Positions 47,497 through 57,498 of a DNA stretch of 64,000 bases are shown piece by piece (position 1 is the stretch's first letter; the number at the start of each line of letters is the position of its first letter). The DNA is taken from the NCBI GenBank assembly GCA_002102225.1, contig LQPB01000018.1, positions 39,777 to 103,776 on the forward strand, in the 5' to 3' direction. The notes below the pieces were generated by a model that made no database searches, had not been told where the DNA came from, and saw nothing but the letters and a program-made list of their open reading frames with translations. A program made the position numbers and the translations under genes. Source of the stretch: Mycobacterium interjectum (GTDB lineage: Bacteria; Actinomycetota; Actinomycetes; Mycobacteriales; Mycobacteriaceae).

Positions 47497-48270
47497 GTGG
47501 CCGGGTTGAGACAGCAACTTGCGGTTCCCGCCCGCGCTGTGGGCGGGTTCTTCGAGATGATGTTGGACACCGGCCGCGAGACTTTCCGACGGCCGTTTCA
47601 ATTTGGCGAGTTCCTCGAGCAGACGTGGATGATCGCCCGGGTGTCGCTGGTGCCGACGCTGCTCGTCTCTATCCCGTTCACGGTGCTGGTCGCGTTCACC
47701 CTCAACATCCTGTTGCGGGAAATCGGCGCGGCCGACTTGTCCGGCGCGGGAACCGCTTTCGGCACCATCACCCAGCTGGGTCCCGTGGTCACGGTGCTCG
47801 TCGTGGCCGGCGCCGGCGCCACCGCGATCTGCGCCGATCTGGGTGCCCGCACCATCCGGGAAGAGATTGACGCGATGCGCGTGCTGGGCATTGACCCGGT
47901 CCACCGGCTGGTGGTGCCGCGGGTGCTGGCGTCCACGGTGGTCGCGCTGCTGCTCAACGGTTTGGTGTGCGCGATCGGCCTGTCGGGTGGCTACGTATTT
48001 TCCGTCTTTCTGCAGGGCGTCAACCCGGGCGCGTTCATCAACGGCCTGACCGTGCTCACCGGGCTGCGCGAGCTGGTGCTCGCCGAGGTCAAGGCGTTGC
48101 TGTTCGGAGTGATGGCCGGGCTGGTCGGGTGTTATCGCGGCCTGACCGTCAAGGGCGGGCCCAAGGGCGTCGGTAACGCCGTCAACGAAACCGTCGTCTA
48201 CGCGTTCATCTGCCTGTTCGTCATCAACGTGGTCATGACCGCCATCGGCGTGCGGATTTCGGCGAAATGA
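47497..48270 (+). CDS. yrbE4A: YrbE4A, Mce4 permease subunit
   Basis: This 257-residue MlaE-family integral membrane protein corresponds to Rv3501c. It is one of two permease subunits of the Mce4 ABC-type importer for cholesterol. Five to six hydrophobic segments are visible, e.g. VSLVPTLLVSIPFTVLVAF and VVTVLVVAGAGATAICADLG, with the MlaE motif REEIDAMRVLGIDP near residues 123-136 that contacts the ATPase. GTG 47497 is used; a TTG at 47506 is an alternative. First gene of the ten-gene mce4 operon. Confidence 0.95.
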   Translation: MAGLRQQLAVPARAVGGFFEMMLDTGRETFRRPFQFGEFLEQTWMIARVSLVPTLLVSIPFTVLVAFTLNILLREIGAADLSGAGTAFGTITQLGPVVTVLVVAGAGATAICADLGARTIREEIDAMRVLGIDPVHRLVVPRVLASTVVALLLNGLVCAIGLSGGYVFSVFLQGVNPGAFINGLTVLTGLRELVLAEVKALLFGVMAGLVGCYRGLTVKGGPKGVGNAVNETVVYAFICLFVINVVMTAIGVRISAK

Positions 48271-48286
48271 GGCGAGTGGGCACCCG

Positions 48287-49129
48287 ATGAGCTACGACGC
48301 CACCCTCCGGTTTCGCCGGATCATGACGAGGTTGCAGGCGCCCGTCGACGATTTCGGCGAGCAGGCCTTGTTCTACGGGGAGACTCTGCGGCACGTCCCG
48401 GACGCACTCACCCGCTACCGCAAAGAGACGATCCGGCTCATCGCCGAGATGACGCTGGGCGCAGGGGCTCTCATCATGATCGGCGGGACCGTCGGGGTCG
48501 CGGCCTTCCTGACGCTGGCATCCGGGGGCGTCATCGCCGTGCAGGGCTATTCGTCGCTGGGCAACATCGGCATCGAGGCGCTGACGGGCTTCCTGTCGGC
48601 ATTCCTCAACGTCCGCATTGTCGCGCCGGTGATCGCAGGCATCGCGCTGGCGGCCACCATCGGCGCAGGCGCCACCGCCCAGCTGGGCGCCATGCGGGTG
48701 TCGGAGGAGATCGACGCCGTCGAATGCATGGCGGTGCAGTCGGTGTCGTACCTGGTGTCGACCCGGCTGATCGCCGGCCTGATCGCGATCATTCCGCTGT
48801 ATTCGCTGTCGGTGCTGGCCGCGTTCTTCGCCGCCCGCTTCACCACGGTGTACATCAACGGGCAGTCCAAGGGCCTGTATGACCACTACTTCAATACGTT
48901 CCTCATCCCATCCGATTTGCTGTGGTCGTTCCTGCAGGCCATCGTGATGTCCATCGCGGTGATGCTCGTCCATACCTATTACGGCTACAACGCATCTGGC
49001 GGACCGGTCGGGGTCGGCATCGCGGTCGGCCAGGCCGTGCGGACCTCGCTGATCGTCGTGGTCGTCATCACCTTGTTCATCTCACTCGCCGTCTACGGCG
49101 CGTCCGGCAATTTCAATCTCTCCGGGTAA
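48287..49129 (+). CDS. yrbE4B: YrbE4B, Mce4 permease subunit
   Basis: This 280-residue MlaE-family membrane protein corresponds to Rv3500c. It pairs with YrbE4A in the inner membrane. The MlaE motif is SEEIDAVECMAVQSVSYLV; hydrophobic helices include GAGALIMIGGTVGVAAFLTLA and LIAIIPLYSLSVLAAFFAA. It lies 16 bases after yrbE4A and 6 bases before mce4A. The ATPase of Mce systems (MceG) is encoded elsewhere. Confidence 0.95.
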   Translation: MSYDATLRFRRIMTRLQAPVDDFGEQALFYGETLRHVPDALTRYRKETIRLIAEMTLGAGALIMIGGTVGVAAFLTLASGGVIAVQGYSSLGNIGIEALTGFLSAFLNVRIVAPVIAGIALAATIGAGATAQLGAMRVSEEIDAVECMAVQSVSYLVSTRLIAGLIAIIPLYSLSVLAAFFAARFTTVYINGQSKGLYDHYFNTFLIPSDLLWSFLQAIVMSIAVMLVHTYYGYNASGGPVGVGIAVGQAVRTSLIVVVVITLFISLAVYGASGNFNLSG

Positions 49130-49135
49130 GGGTCG

Positions 49136-50338
49136 ATGGCAGAACGGGTATCGCGACGGTCAAGTGTCCGGCTGGCAGCAGCGCTGCTGGCCGCTTTGAT
49201 CGTGGGCTTCGTCGCCCTGACTTACCTTTCGTACACGGCGGCTTTCGCCTCGACCGACACCGTCACCGTCTCGTCGCCGCGGGCGGGGCTGGTGATGGAC
49301 AAGGGCGCCAAGGTCAAGTACCGCGGCCTCCAGATCGGCAAGGTCACCGGCATCGACTACTCCGGTGACCAGGCGCGGCTAACGCTGGCGATCAGCAGCG
49401 ACCAGCTGCATTTTGTCCCCTCCAACGCAATGGTCCGCATCGGGGGGAACACCATATTCGGCGCCAAGTCGGTGGAATTCATTCCGCCGCAAGCGCCGTC
49501 GCCGACGTCGCTGCGCCCGGACGCGCACGTTCAGGCCTCGGCGGTGCAGCTGGAAGTCAACACGTTGTTCCAGTCGCTGATGGACCTGCTGCACAAGGTT
49601 GACCCGGTGGAGTTGAACGGGACGCTGAGCGCGCTCGCCGAGGGCCTGCGTGGCCACGGCGACGACTTCGGCTCGCTGCTGGCGGGACTGAACACGCTGG
49701 CGCGCCAGGCGAACCCGAAGCTGCCTGCCCTGCAGGAAGACTTCCGCAAGACCGGGGTCGTCACCAACACCTACGCCGACGCCGCCCCAGACCTGAACAC
49801 CATCATCGACAACCTGCCCACGATCAACAGGACGGTCGTCGACCAGCAGAAGAACCTCAACGACACGTTGTTGGCGACAATCGGGTTGGCCAACAACGCC
49901 TACGAGACGTTGGAGCCGGCCGAGCAGAACTTCATCGACGCGATCAACCGGCTCCGCGCCCCGATCAAGGTGGCCGCGGACTATTCGCCCGAACTCGGCT
50001 GCATATTCGCGGGCATCGATCGAGGCATCAAGGAATTCGGCCCCCTCCTCGGCGGCAATAAGGCGGGCCTGTTCACCTCGTCCAGCTTCGTGTTGGGCGC
50101 GCCGTCGTACACGTATCCGGAATCCCTGCCGCAGGTCAATGCCTCCGGCGGCCCCAATTGCCGCGGGCTGCCCGACATTCCGAGCAAGCAGCACGGCGGG
50201 TCGTTCTACCGGGCGCCGTTCCTCGTCACCGACAACGCCAACGTCCCGTACGAGCCGTTCACCGAACTCCAGTTTGACGCGCCCTCGACGCTGCAGTTCC
50301 TGTTCCATGGCGCCTTCGCGGAACGGGACGACTTCTGA
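49136..50338 (+). CDS. mce4A: Mce4A, substrate-channel subunit of the sterol importer
   Basis: This 400-residue MlaD/MCE-domain protein corresponds to Rv3499c. A single N-terminal membrane helix (residues ~14-34) is followed by the MCE domain (about 39-115, including GAKVKYRGLQIGKVTGIDY) and a long helical region that builds the periplasmic tunnel. Its TGA shares bases with the ATG of mce4B (TGATG). Confidence 0.95.
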   Translation: MAERVSRRSSVRLAAALLAALIVGFVALTYLSYTAAFASTDTVTVSSPRAGLVMDKGAKVKYRGLQIGKVTGIDYSGDQARLTLAISSDQLHFVPSNAMVRIGGNTIFGAKSVEFIPPQAPSPTSLRPDAHVQASAVQLEVNTLFQSLMDLLHKVDPVELNGTLSALAEGLRGHGDDFGSLLAGLNTLARQANPKLPALQEDFRKTGVVTNTYADAAPDLNTIIDNLPTINRTVVDQQKNLNDTLLATIGLANNAYETLEPAEQNFIDAINRLRAPIKVAADYSPELGCIFAGIDRGIKEFGPLLGGNKAGLFTSSSFVLGAPSYTYPESLPQVNASGGPNCRGLPDIPSKQHGGSFYRAPFLVTDNANVPYEPFTELQFDAPSTLQFLFHGAFAERDDF

Positions 50339-51390
50339 TGGCCCCCTCGGGAATGCCGTCGCACCGGTCGATGGTGATCAAGGTCGGCATCTTCGCGGTC
50401 GTGATGCTGGTGGTGGCCGCCGGACTGGTGGTGGTATTCGGTGATTTCCGGTTCGGTCCCGAGACCTCCTATCACGCAACCTTTACCGATGCGTCGCGGC
50501 TGAAGGCCGGCCAGAAGGTTCGCATCGCCGGGGTGCCGGTCGGCGCGGTGTCGGGCATCAAGCTCAATTCGAACAACACCGTCGACGTCCAGTTCGGCGT
50601 CGACAGCCGCTACACGCTGTACACGTCCACGCGCGCGGTGATCCGCTACGAGAACCTGGTCGGCGACCGTTTTATGGAGATCACGTCGGGCCCGGGGGAG
50701 CTGCGGAAGCTGCCGGCAGGCGGCACGATCAATTCCGAGCACACCCAGCCCGCGCTGGATCTCGATGCGCTGCTGGGCGGGCTGCGGCCGGTGCTCAAGG
50801 GCCTGGACGCCGATAAGGTCAACACCATCAGCAGCGCGGTCGTCCAGTTGCTACAGGGCCAGGGGGGAGCGTTGTCCAGCGTGCTGGCAGACACTAGCGC
50901 CTTCTCGGCGGCCCTGGGCCACCGCGACCAGCTCATCGGCGACGCGATTACGAACCTGAACACCGTACTGGGCACCGTCGATCAGAAGAGCGCGCAGTTC
51001 TCGGCGAGCGTTGATCAACTTCAACAACTGATCACCGGTCTGGCCAAGAACAAGGACGATATCGCGGGCGCCATCCCGCCGCTGGCATCGACGACGACGG
51101 ATTTGACTGAGCTGCTGAAGAATTCGCGTCGTCCGCTGCAGGGGATCCTGGAAAACACCCGGCCCCTGGCCACCGAGCTGGACAACCGCAAGGCCGAGGT
51201 GAACAACGACGTCGAGCAACTCGGCGAAGACTACCTGCGACTGTCCGCGCTCGGCGCCTACGGCGCGTTCTTCAACATCTACTTCTGCTCGGTGACGATC
51301 AAGATCAACGGGCCGGCCGGCGGCGACATTCGGATACCGATGGGCGGCCAATTGGACCCCAGCAAGGGGAGGTGCGCTTTTGCCAAGTAG
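50338..51390 (+). CDS. mce4B: Mce4B, substrate-channel subunit
   Basis: This 350-residue MCE protein corresponds to Rv3498c. N-terminal membrane helix at residues ~14-35, MCE domain with RLKAGQKVRIAGVPVGAVSG near residues 55-74, then a helical needle part and a Cys near the C terminus (YFCSV). It overlaps mce4A by one base and mce4C by 11 bases, so the six MCE subunits are translated as one block. Confidence 0.95.
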   Translation: MAPSGMPSHRSMVIKVGIFAVVMLVVAAGLVVVFGDFRFGPETSYHATFTDASRLKAGQKVRIAGVPVGAVSGIKLNSNNTVDVQFGVDSRYTLYTSTRAVIRYENLVGDRFMEITSGPGELRKLPAGGTINSEHTQPALDLDALLGGLRPVLKGLDADKVNTISSAVVQLLQGQGGALSSVLADTSAFSAALGHRDQLIGDAITNLNTVLGTVDQKSAQFSASVDQLQQLITGLAKNKDDIAGAIPPLASTTTDLTELLKNSRRPLQGILENTRPLATELDNRKAEVNNDVEQLGEDYLRLSALGAYGAFFNIYFCSVTIKINGPAGGDIRIPMGGQLDPSKGRCAFAK

Positions 51391-52444
51391 CGCAAAACGT
51401 GAACGCGACCCGCTCCGCACCGGCATCTTCGGCGTGGTCCTGGTGGTCTGCGTCGTCCTGATCGCATTCGGCTATAGCGGCCTGCCCTTCTGGCCGCAGG
51501 GCAAAACGTACGACGCATACTTCACCGACGCGGGCGGCATCACGCCCGGCAACGCCGTGTACGTCTCGGGGTTCAAGGTCGGCAAGGTGCAGTCCGTCGG
51601 GCTCGCCGGGAACAGCGCCAAGGTGACCTTCAGCGTCGACCGGCACGTGGCCGTGGGTGATCAGTCCTTGGCCGCGATTCGCACCGACACCATCCTGGGT
51701 GAACGCTCGATCTCGGTGAGCCCGGCCGGCCACGGCAACGCCACCACCATCCCGCTGAGTCGGACCACTACGCCGTACACGCTCGCCGGTGCTCTCGAGG
51801 ACCTCGGTCAAAACGCAAGCAACCTCAACAAACCGCAGTTTGACCAGGCCCTCAACGTGCTTACCGACACGCTGCACGACGCCACCCCCGAGCTGCGCGG
51901 CGCGCTGGACGGGGTGACATCGCTGTCGCGCACCCTCAACCGCCGCGACGAGGCCCTGCAAGGCCTGCTGGCGCACGCGAAGTCGGTGACGGCGGTGCTG
52001 TCGCAGCGCGCGGACCAGGTCAACAAGCTGGTCGACGACGGCAACGAGTTGTTCGCCGCGCTCGACGAGCGGCGCGCCGCGATCGGTCAGCTGATCTCGG
52101 GCATCCACGACGTGTCGGCACAGATTTCCGGTTTCGTCGCCGACAACCGCAAGGAGTTCGGCCCGGCGCTGAGCAAGCTGAACTCGGTGCTGTCCAACCT
52201 CAACGAGCGCCGCGACTACATCACCGAGGCCCTTAAGCGGCTGCCCGCCTACGCGACAACCCTGGGCGAGGTGGTTGGCTCGGGGCCCGGCTTCAACGTG
52301 AACGTCTACAGCGTGCTACCGGCGTCGATGATCGCGATGGTGTTCGACTTCTTCTACCAGCCGGGCAAGCTGCCGGCCAGCCTCTCCGACTACCTACGCG
52401 GGCTGATTCAGGAACGCTGGATCATTAGGCCGAAGTCACCATGA
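51380..52444 (+). CDS. mce4C: Mce4C, substrate-channel subunit
   Basis: This 354-residue MCE protein corresponds to Rv3497c. A membrane helix (GIFGVVLVVCVVLIAFGYSG) precedes the MCE domain (TDAGGITPGNAVYVSGFKVG near residues 49-68). The start is TTG at 51380 inside mce4B; no ATG or GTG gives a better fit to the conserved N terminus. Its 3' end overlaps mce4D (ATGA). Confidence 0.93.
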   Translation: MPSSAKRERDPLRTGIFGVVLVVCVVLIAFGYSGLPFWPQGKTYDAYFTDAGGITPGNAVYVSGFKVGKVQSVGLAGNSAKVTFSVDRHVAVGDQSLAAIRTDTILGERSISVSPAGHGNATTIPLSRTTTPYTLAGALEDLGQNASNLNKPQFDQALNVLTDTLHDATPELRGALDGVTSLSRTLNRRDEALQGLLAHAKSVTAVLSQRADQVNKLVDDGNELFAALDERRAAIGQLISGIHDVSAQISGFVADNRKEFGPALSKLNSVLSNLNERRDYITEALKRLPAYATTLGEVVGSGPGFNVNVYSVLPASMIAMVFDFFYQPGKLPASLSDYLRGLIQERWIIRPKSP

Positions 52445-53886
52445 TGAAGCGGATTACCGGCAGCCGCGGGCTGCGCTACGGCATCATCATCGCGCTGGTC
52501 GCGATGGTGGCGGGGGGCGCGTATGTGCTTTCCGCGCAAGGCAACAACCGCACCGTCATCGGCTACTTCACCTCCGCCGTCGGCCTGTATCCCGGCGACC
52601 AGGTCCGTGTGCTCGGGGTCCCGGTCGGCGCGATCGACTCAATCGAGCCGCGGCCTTCCGACGTCAAGATCACCATGTCGGTGTCCAAGGACGTGAAGAT
52701 TCCCAAAGATGTCAAGGCCGTCGTCATGTCGCCAAACCTGGTGTCGGCGCGGTTCGTTCAGCTCGCCCCGGCATACACCGGCGGGGCCGTGTTGCCCGAC
52801 GGTGCCAGCATCGATCTGGCCCGCACCGCGGTCCCGGTGGAATGGGACGAGGTGAAGGAGTCGCTGACCCAACTGGCCGTACAGTTGAGCCCCGCGGCGG
52901 GACAATCGCAGGGCCCTTTGGGTGCGGCGATCAACCAGGCCGCGGACACGCTCGACGGCAAGGGCGAATCCTTCCACAACGCGCTGCGCGAGCTCTCACA
53001 AGTTGCTGGCCGGCTGGGTGATTCGCGCGGCGACATCTTCGGCACCGTCAAGAACCTGCAGGTGCTGGTTAACGCGCTGTCGGCGAGCAACGACCAGATC
53101 GTGCAGTTCGCCGGCAACGTTGCCTCGGTGTCACAGGTGCTCGCCGACAGCTCGCAGCACCTGGACAACACCCTGGGCACCCTCAACCAGGCGCTCTCCG
53201 ACATCCGGGGATTCCTGCATGAGAACAATTCGACGCTGATCGATACGGTCAACAACCTCAACGACTTCGCCCAGACGTTGAGCGACCAGAGCGACAACAT
53301 CGAACAGGTCCTGCACGTGGCCGGCCCCGGCATCACCAACTTCTACAACATCTATGACCCCGCCCAGGGCACCCTGAATGGCCTGCTGTCGATACCCGAG
53401 TTCTCCAATCCGGTGCAGTTCATCTGCGGCGGGTCATTCGAAACGCCTGCGGGGCCCAAAGCGCCCGACTACTACAAGCGCGCCGAGCTCTGCCGTGAGC
53501 GGCTGGGCCCCGTGCTGCGCCGTCTGGCAGTGAACTATCCGCCGGTGATGTTCCACCCGCTCAACACGATCACCGCGTACAAGGGCCAAATCATGTACGA
53601 CACCCCGGAGACCGAGGCCAAGGCGAAGACACCGGTTCCCCAGCTGACCTGGGTACCGGCTCAGGGTGCGCACCCGGCCCCGCCGGAGCAGAATCCCTCC
53701 GATCTGCAGGCGCTGCTGGTCCCGACTGCACCGCAGACCGGCCCCGCTCCGGGTCCGCCGCCGGCCGGCGCGAACCCCGCTCCAGGGCCGGGCCCGGGGC
53801 CCGGCAACGCGTTCGGGCCGCTGCCCGGCCCCCCGCCCGGCCAGGCGCCCGGCGGGCCGTCGGCCAACCTAAGTGGTGGCGGATGA
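52441..53886 (+). CDS. mce4D: Mce4D, substrate-channel subunit with Pro-rich tail
   Basis: This 481-residue MCE protein corresponds to Rv3496c. N-terminal membrane helix ~residues 11-30, MCE domain with GLYPGDQVRVLGVPVGAID near residues 48-66, a helical central part and a C-terminal Pro/Gly/Ala-rich tail from about residue 395 (for example PPPAGANPAPGPGPGPG). The tail appears longer than in M. tuberculosis as remembered. It overlaps mce4C and mce4E by ATGA. Confidence 0.95.
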   Translation: MMKRITGSRGLRYGIIIALVAMVAGGAYVLSAQGNNRTVIGYFTSAVGLYPGDQVRVLGVPVGAIDSIEPRPSDVKITMSVSKDVKIPKDVKAVVMSPNLVSARFVQLAPAYTGGAVLPDGASIDLARTAVPVEWDEVKESLTQLAVQLSPAAGQSQGPLGAAINQAADTLDGKGESFHNALRELSQVAGRLGDSRGDIFGTVKNLQVLVNALSASNDQIVQFAGNVASVSQVLADSSQHLDNTLGTLNQALSDIRGFLHENNSTLIDTVNNLNDFAQTLSDQSDNIEQVLHVAGPGITNFYNIYDPAQGTLNGLLSIPEFSNPVQFICGGSFETPAGPKAPDYYKRAELCRERLGPVLRRLAVNYPPVMFHPLNTITAYKGQIMYDTPETEAKAKTPVPQLTWVPAQGAHPAPPEQNPSDLQALLVPTAPQTGPAPGPPPAGANPAPGPGPGPGNAFGPLPGPPPGQAPGGPSANLSGGG

Positions 53887-55049
53887 AGCGAATCTGGTTG
53901 CGTGGCGGCGTGTTAGCGGCGGGCGGTGTGCTGCTGGCCGGGTGTCAGTTCAATGGGCTCAACTCCCTGTCGATGCCCGGCACCGCCGGCCACGGCAGCG
54001 GCGCGTATTCGGTCACCGTCGAAATGCCCGACGTGGCGACGCTGCCGCAGAACTCGCCGGTCATGGTCGACGATGTCACCGTGGGCAGTGTCTCGGGTAT
54101 CTCGGCCGAGCAGCGGGCCGACGGATCCTTCTATGCCGCGGTGAAATTGGCGCTCAACAAAAACGTGGTGTTGCCAGCCAATGCGATCGCGACGGTGGCC
54201 CAGACGTCATTGCTGGGTTCGCTGCACATCGACCTGGCTGTCCCAAAGGGCAAGCCGGCCATAGGCAAGCTAGTCAACGGGTCGAAGATCCCCGAGTCCA
54301 GCACCGGCCGGTTTCCCACCACCGAAGAGGTACTTTCTGCCCTGGGTGTAGTGGTCAACAAGGGTAACCTGGGTGCGCTGGAAGACATCACGAACGAGAC
54401 CTACCAGGCCGTCGCCGGGCGCCAGGACCAATTCGTCGACCTCATCCCACGACTGGCGGAACTAACGTCGGGGCTGAACCGGCAGGTCAACGACATCATC
54501 GACGCGGTCGACGGGCTGAACCGGTTCTCCGCGACCCTGGCGCGCGATAAGGACAACCTGGGCCGCGCGCTGGACACGCTGCCCGAAGCGATCGGTGTGC
54601 TCAACAAGAACCGGGGCCACATCGTCGACGCGTTCGCCGCGCTTAAGAAGCTCGCCACCGTTTCGTCCCGGGTGCTCTCGGAAACCAAGGTGGACTTCGC
54701 CGAAGACGTCAAGGGCCTGTATTCGGTTGTGAAGGCGCTAAACGACAACCGGAGAAATTTCGTCACGTCGATGCAGATCCTGCTGACGTTCCCGTTCCCC
54801 AACTGGGGCATCAAACAAGCCGTGCGCGGCGACTACCTCAACGTGTTCACCACCTTCGACCTCACCCTGCGGAGGCTTGGCGAGACTTTCTTCACCACGT
54901 CGTATGCACTCGACCCGAACATGATGCACATGAACGAGATCCTCAACCCGCCCGACTTCTTGACCGGTGAGCTGGCGAACCTGTCCGGACAGGCGGCCGA
55001 TCCGTTCAAGATTCCGGCCGGCACGGCTTCGGGTGCTGAGGGGCGGTAG
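53883..55049 (+). CDS. lprN: LprN (Mce4E), lipoprotein subunit of the sterol importer
   Basis: This 388-residue lipoprotein corresponds to Rv3495c. The signal peptide MKRIWLRGGVLAAGGVLLAG ends in a lipobox with lipidated Cys21 (LLAGC). The MCE domain follows (NSPVMVDDVTVGSVSGIS near residues 57-74). It anchors the Mce4 complex at the membrane or wall face. It overlaps mce4D by ATGA and precedes mce4F by 9 bases. Confidence 0.95.
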   Translation: MKRIWLRGGVLAAGGVLLAGCQFNGLNSLSMPGTAGHGSGAYSVTVEMPDVATLPQNSPVMVDDVTVGSVSGISAEQRADGSFYAAVKLALNKNVVLPANAIATVAQTSLLGSLHIDLAVPKGKPAIGKLVNGSKIPESSTGRFPTTEEVLSALGVVVNKGNLGALEDITNETYQAVAGRQDQFVDLIPRLAELTSGLNRQVNDIIDAVDGLNRFSATLARDKDNLGRALDTLPEAIGVLNKNRGHIVDAFAALKKLATVSSRVLSETKVDFAEDVKGLYSVVKALNDNRRNFVTSMQILLTFPFPNWGIKQAVRGDYLNVFTTFDLTLRRLGETFFTTSYALDPNMMHMNEILNPPDFLTGELANLSGQAADPFKIPAGTASGAEGR

Positions 55050-55058
55050 GGCGGCGCG

Positions 55059-56780
55059 ATGCTAGACAGACTGACCAAGATCCAGCTCGGCATTTTCGCT
55101 GTGATCACCGCCATCACCCTTATCGTGACGGCCATCTTCTACCTGCGCCTGCCGGCGACGTTCGGCATCGGGACGTACGGCGTCAGCGCCGATTTCATTG
55201 CCGGCGGCGGCTTGTACAAGAACGCGAACGTCACCTACCGCGGCGTCGCGGTCGGCCGCGTCGAGTCGGTGGGGCTGAACCCCACCGGCGTCACCGCCGA
55301 AATGCGGCTCAACAGCGGCACTCCCATTCCGGCGAACGTCACCGCGACAGTGAAGAGCGTGTCGGCCGTGGGTGAGCAGTACATCGACCTGGTGCCGGCG
55401 GGCAGCCCGGCAACGGCCAAGCTGCACAACGGCTCCCGGATCGACCGGAACAACACCCGGATCGGTCAGGACGTCGCAGACCTGTTGAAACAGTCCGAGA
55501 CGCTGGTGAACAGCCTCGGCGACACCCGGTTGCGCGAACTGCTGCACGAGACGTTCGCCGCCGCCAACGGCTCCGGCCCGGAGCTGGCGAGGCTCTTCGA
55601 GTCAGCCAGGTTGCTGGTGGACGAGGCCAATGCCAACTACCCGCAGGTTTCGCAGCTGATCGACCAGGCGGGCCCGTTCCTGCAGGCCCAGATCCGCGCT
55701 GGCGCCGACATCAAATCGCTATCCGATGGGTTGGCGCGCTTCACGTCTGACGTGCGTCAGGCCGACCCGCAGCTGCGCGAGACGCTGGCCAACGCCCCGG
55801 GCGCGGCGGACGAGGCCAGCACCGCGTTCTCCGGCATTCGCCCCTCCTTCCCGGCGCTGGCCGCGAGCCTGGCCAACCTGGGCCGGGTGGGCGTGATCTA
55901 CCACAAGTCGATCGAACAGCTTCTGGTGGTTTTGCCCGCCCTGTTCGCCGCGATCATCACGGCGGCCGGTGGCACTCCGCAGGATGAGGGTGCCAAGCTG
56001 GACTTCAAGATTGACCTCAACGACCCGCCGCCGTGCTCTGTCGGATTCCTGCCCCCGCCGCTGCAGCGCACGCCGGCCGACGAGACGCTGCGCGAGCTGC
56101 CTAAGGACATGTACTGCAAGGCGGCCCAGAACGATCCCAGTACCGTGCGCGGCGCCCGAAACTATCCATGCCAGGAGTTCCCCGGCAAGCGGGCGCCCAC
56201 GATTCAGCAGTGCCGCGACCCGAACGGCTATGTGCCGATCGGGCGCAACCCCTGGCGCGGCCCCCCGGTGCCCTACGACACCCCGGTGACGAACGGGCTG
56301 AACGTATTGCCGCCCAACAAATTCCCGTACGTCCCGCCGGGCGCCGATCCCGACCCGGGCACGCCCATGGTCGGACCTCCTCCGCCGGGGGTGGCGCCGG
56401 GTCCCGGGCCGGCGCCGCACCAGCCCGCCTACGATCCGCCGCCCCCGAACGATAGCGGGCCGCCGCCGGGTAACCCGTCGTGGCACCCGCCGGGAGTCCC
56501 CCCGGCGCCGCCCCAGCTGCCGTACCCCAAGTGGCTGCCGCCGCCGGCACCGCCGGAGGGGATCAATCCCCCGCCGGCAGGACCGGGTCCGGAGAAGCCA
56601 TGGGGCCCGCCGCCTGGCCCGCAGCCGCAGGCCAGCGGTCCCGCCTACGCTACCTATGACCAACAGACCGGAGCCTTTGTGGATCCGGCGGGCGGGACTG
56701 GTATTTTCGCGCCCGGCTCGAGCGGCGCATCCGGCGCCGAGAACTGGGTGGACCTGATGCGCGATCCGAGGCCCCTTTGA
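55059..56780 (+). CDS. mce4F: Mce4F, substrate-channel subunit with long Pro-rich tail
   Basis: This 573-residue MCE protein corresponds to Rv3494c. N-terminal membrane helix ~residues 6-28, MCE domain (GGGLYKNANVTYRGVAVGRV near residues 49-68), helical middle, and a Pro-rich tail from about residue 415 (PPPGVAPGPGPAPHQPAYD and similar). The tail could span or bind the peptidoglycan; that is inference. It is followed 10 bases later by mam4A. Confidence 0.95.
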   Translation: MLDRLTKIQLGIFAVITAITLIVTAIFYLRLPATFGIGTYGVSADFIAGGGLYKNANVTYRGVAVGRVESVGLNPTGVTAEMRLNSGTPIPANVTATVKSVSAVGEQYIDLVPAGSPATAKLHNGSRIDRNNTRIGQDVADLLKQSETLVNSLGDTRLRELLHETFAAANGSGPELARLFESARLLVDEANANYPQVSQLIDQAGPFLQAQIRAGADIKSLSDGLARFTSDVRQADPQLRETLANAPGAADEASTAFSGIRPSFPALAASLANLGRVGVIYHKSIEQLLVVLPALFAAIITAAGGTPQDEGAKLDFKIDLNDPPPCSVGFLPPPLQRTPADETLRELPKDMYCKAAQNDPSTVRGARNYPCQEFPGKRAPTIQQCRDPNGYVPIGRNPWRGPPVPYDTPVTNGLNVLPPNKFPYVPPGADPDPGTPMVGPPPPGVAPGPGPAPHQPAYDPPPPNDSGPPPGNPSWHPPGVPPAPPQLPYPKWLPPPAPPEGINPPPAGPGPEKPWGPPPGPQPQASGPAYATYDQQTGAFVDPAGGTGIFAPGSSGASGAENWVDLMRDPRPL

Positions 56781-56790
56781 GGGATCTGTA

Positions 56791-57498
56791 GTGGCAGACG
56801 AGCAGACGACGTCACAACGGGCCCGCCGCCGCGCGTCGCGCGCGGCTGGCCCACCGAAAAGCGATTCGGCTGAGGCGGTTGAGGTTCACGTCGAAGTCGC
56901 CGACGAGCCGGAGCGGGGGGCGAAGCCCACTGCCAAGAAGGCGAAGACCCTCAACCCCGTCAAGCCGCCGCCGCGGCGGCGGGCTCACCGGGTGCTGGTC
57001 GGATGGGTCGCGTTTGCCCTCGCCCTGTTAGCGATCGGTGGGTTGGCCGCCTCCTTGACGTCGCTGATCGTCCAGCAGCGCCACGCGAATGCCGAGCAAG
57101 CGCGCGACCGGCGCTTCGTCGACACCGCCACGCAGATGGTGGTCAACATGTTCAGCTATAAACAGGACAACGTCGACGACAGCGTGAATCGGTTCTATAA
57201 CAGCACCAGTGGCCCGCTACGCGGAATGCTGGGCGCCAACAACAACATTGAGAATCTCAAGGCGTTGTTTCGCTCCACCAACGCGACGTCGGAAGCCGTC
57301 ATCAACGGTGCCGCTCTCGAGGGTATCGATTCGGTCACCGACAACGCCTCCGTGCTGGTCTCGGTGCGGGTCACCGTTGCCGACATCGACGGGACCAACA
57401 AGCCCTCGATGCCGTACCGGCTCCGGGTCATCGTGCACGAGGACGACGCGGGCCGCATGACCGGCTACGACCTGAAGTATCCGGACGGGGGCAACTGA
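56791..57498 (+). CDS. mam4A: Mam4A, Mce-associated membrane protein
   Basis: This 235-residue protein corresponds to Rv3493c. A charged cytoplasmic N-terminal part (~residues 1-65, Lys/Arg/Pro-rich) is followed by one membrane helix (GWVAFALALLAIGGLAASL near 70-88) and an NTF2-like extracytoplasmic domain. Family members stabilise Mce transporters. GTG 56791 start; its stop overlaps mam4B (TGATG). Confidence 0.92.
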   Translation: MADEQTTSQRARRRASRAAGPPKSDSAEAVEVHVEVADEPERGAKPTAKKAKTLNPVKPPPRRRAHRVLVGWVAFALALLAIGGLAASLTSLIVQQRHANAEQARDRRFVDTATQMVVNMFSYKQDNVDDSVNRFYNSTSGPLRGMLGANNNIENLKALFRSTNATSEAVINGAALEGIDSVTDNASVLVSVRVTVADIDGTNKPSMPYRLRVIVHEDDAGRMTGYDLKYPDGGN

